Below, in pieces: positions 45,873 through 45,918 of a DNA stretch of 45,918 nt (positions are counted from its first letter, which is position 1; every line of letters starts with the position of its first letter). The notes beneath the pieces were generated by a model. The model had not been told where the DNA came from. It saw only the letters and a list, made by a program, of their open reading frames with translations, and made no database searches. Source of the stretch: UBA11098 sp041671525 (GTDB taxonomy: Bacteria > Patescibacteriota > Minisyncoccia > Moranbacterales > UBA2206); the NCBI GenBank assembly GCA_041671525.1, contig JBAZBJ010000011.1:1-45918 (forward strand), written 5' to 3'. Position numbers and translations under genes: made by a program.

Positions 45873-45918
45873 ATGAACCAAGATATCAAAAAGCTGCTCG
45901 GATTGCAAAATGTCTGGG
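45873..45918 (+). CDS. Start of a gene cut by the window edge
   Basis: Only 15 codons are visible from ATG 45873: MNQDIKKLLGLQNVW. It is divergent from pnp. The LLGLQNV-type start is compatible with an ISL3-family transposase N-terminus, and the nearby GGTGG/CCACC inverted repeat would fit, but 15 residues are not enough to name it. Confidence 0.4.
   Translation, partial: MNQDIKKLLGLQNVW

Noticed and set aside
45873..45918. Insertion sequence at the right edge
   Set aside because: Only 15 codons visible; the inverted repeat GGTGG/CCACC is too short to define an IS end.

Overview
The window looks like a chromosomal segment of a Patescibacteria (CPR) bacterium, probably of the Parcubacteria side. 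The basis is the gene content and style rather than any one marker: a PrgI/VirB4/VirB6-type secretion locus with large signal-peptide proteins of unknown family, a minimal alkyltransferase, tightly packed short genes, almost no Shine-Dalgarno (SD) sequences in front of core genes, and a high-copy palindrome (CCTGCCTGCCGGCAGGCAGG) that reads as ACLPAGR when translated. The exact phylum is not resolved from this sequence alone.

Layout. 1-2376: class A penicillin-binding protein, cut by the window edge and split by a one-base frameshift. 2453-4859 (minus): DciA-like helicase loader, thioredoxin reductase, TrmB-type regulator and a DUF559 nuclease-like gene bracketed by hairpin repeats. 5090-7580: an island of five small plus-strand genes with sigma70-type promoters, strong GGAGG-type ribosome sites and intrinsic terminators, unlike the rest of the window. 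7639-13019: origin region, with ogt-like, dnaN, a candidate oriC and dnaA on minus, and rpmH, rnpA, yidC and jag/khpB on plus. 13032-18556: envelope glycan cassette (flippase, two GT2 glycosyltransferases, two O-antigen-ligase/polymerase-like proteins). 18558-34887 (minus): a beta-propeller lipoprotein-like gene, then a type IV secretion-like locus (VirB2-like pilin fused to a lytic transglycosylase domain, a 1108-residue surface protein, membrane proteins, VirB4 ATPase, TraC/VirB4-N-like protein, PrgI, VirB6/TrbL, two secreted helical proteins). No relaxase, VirD4 or VirB11 is visible. 35002-36627: UbiA prenyltransferase. 36624-41295 (minus): ksgA, a G5/double-psi-barrel cell-wall protein, comM, lspA, a DksA-type zinc-finger protein and yraN. 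41412-41889: no gene, but a strong minus-strand promoter, several hairpins and a terminator, so a candidate structured ncRNA of about 475 nt. 42098-45568 (minus): Pro-rich membrane protein and pnp. The right edge holds the first codons of one more plus-strand gene.

How it fits together. The origin cluster is the classical rpmH-rnpA-yidC-jag / dnaA-dnaN arrangement with divergent transcription. The glycan cassette, PBP, G5/barrel protein and secretion locus all serve the cell surface; the transglycosylase domain on the pilin-like protein suggests local wall opening for the secretion channel.

The most unusual signal is the repeat content. Several unrelated families of short palindromes lie between genes and also inside open reading frames without breaking them, similar in concept to Rickettsia palindromic elements. 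One 20-bp palindrome is caught as a clean insertion by comparing two copies of another repeat in this same window. The second most unusual signal is the promoter-to-terminator RNA candidate beside yraN.
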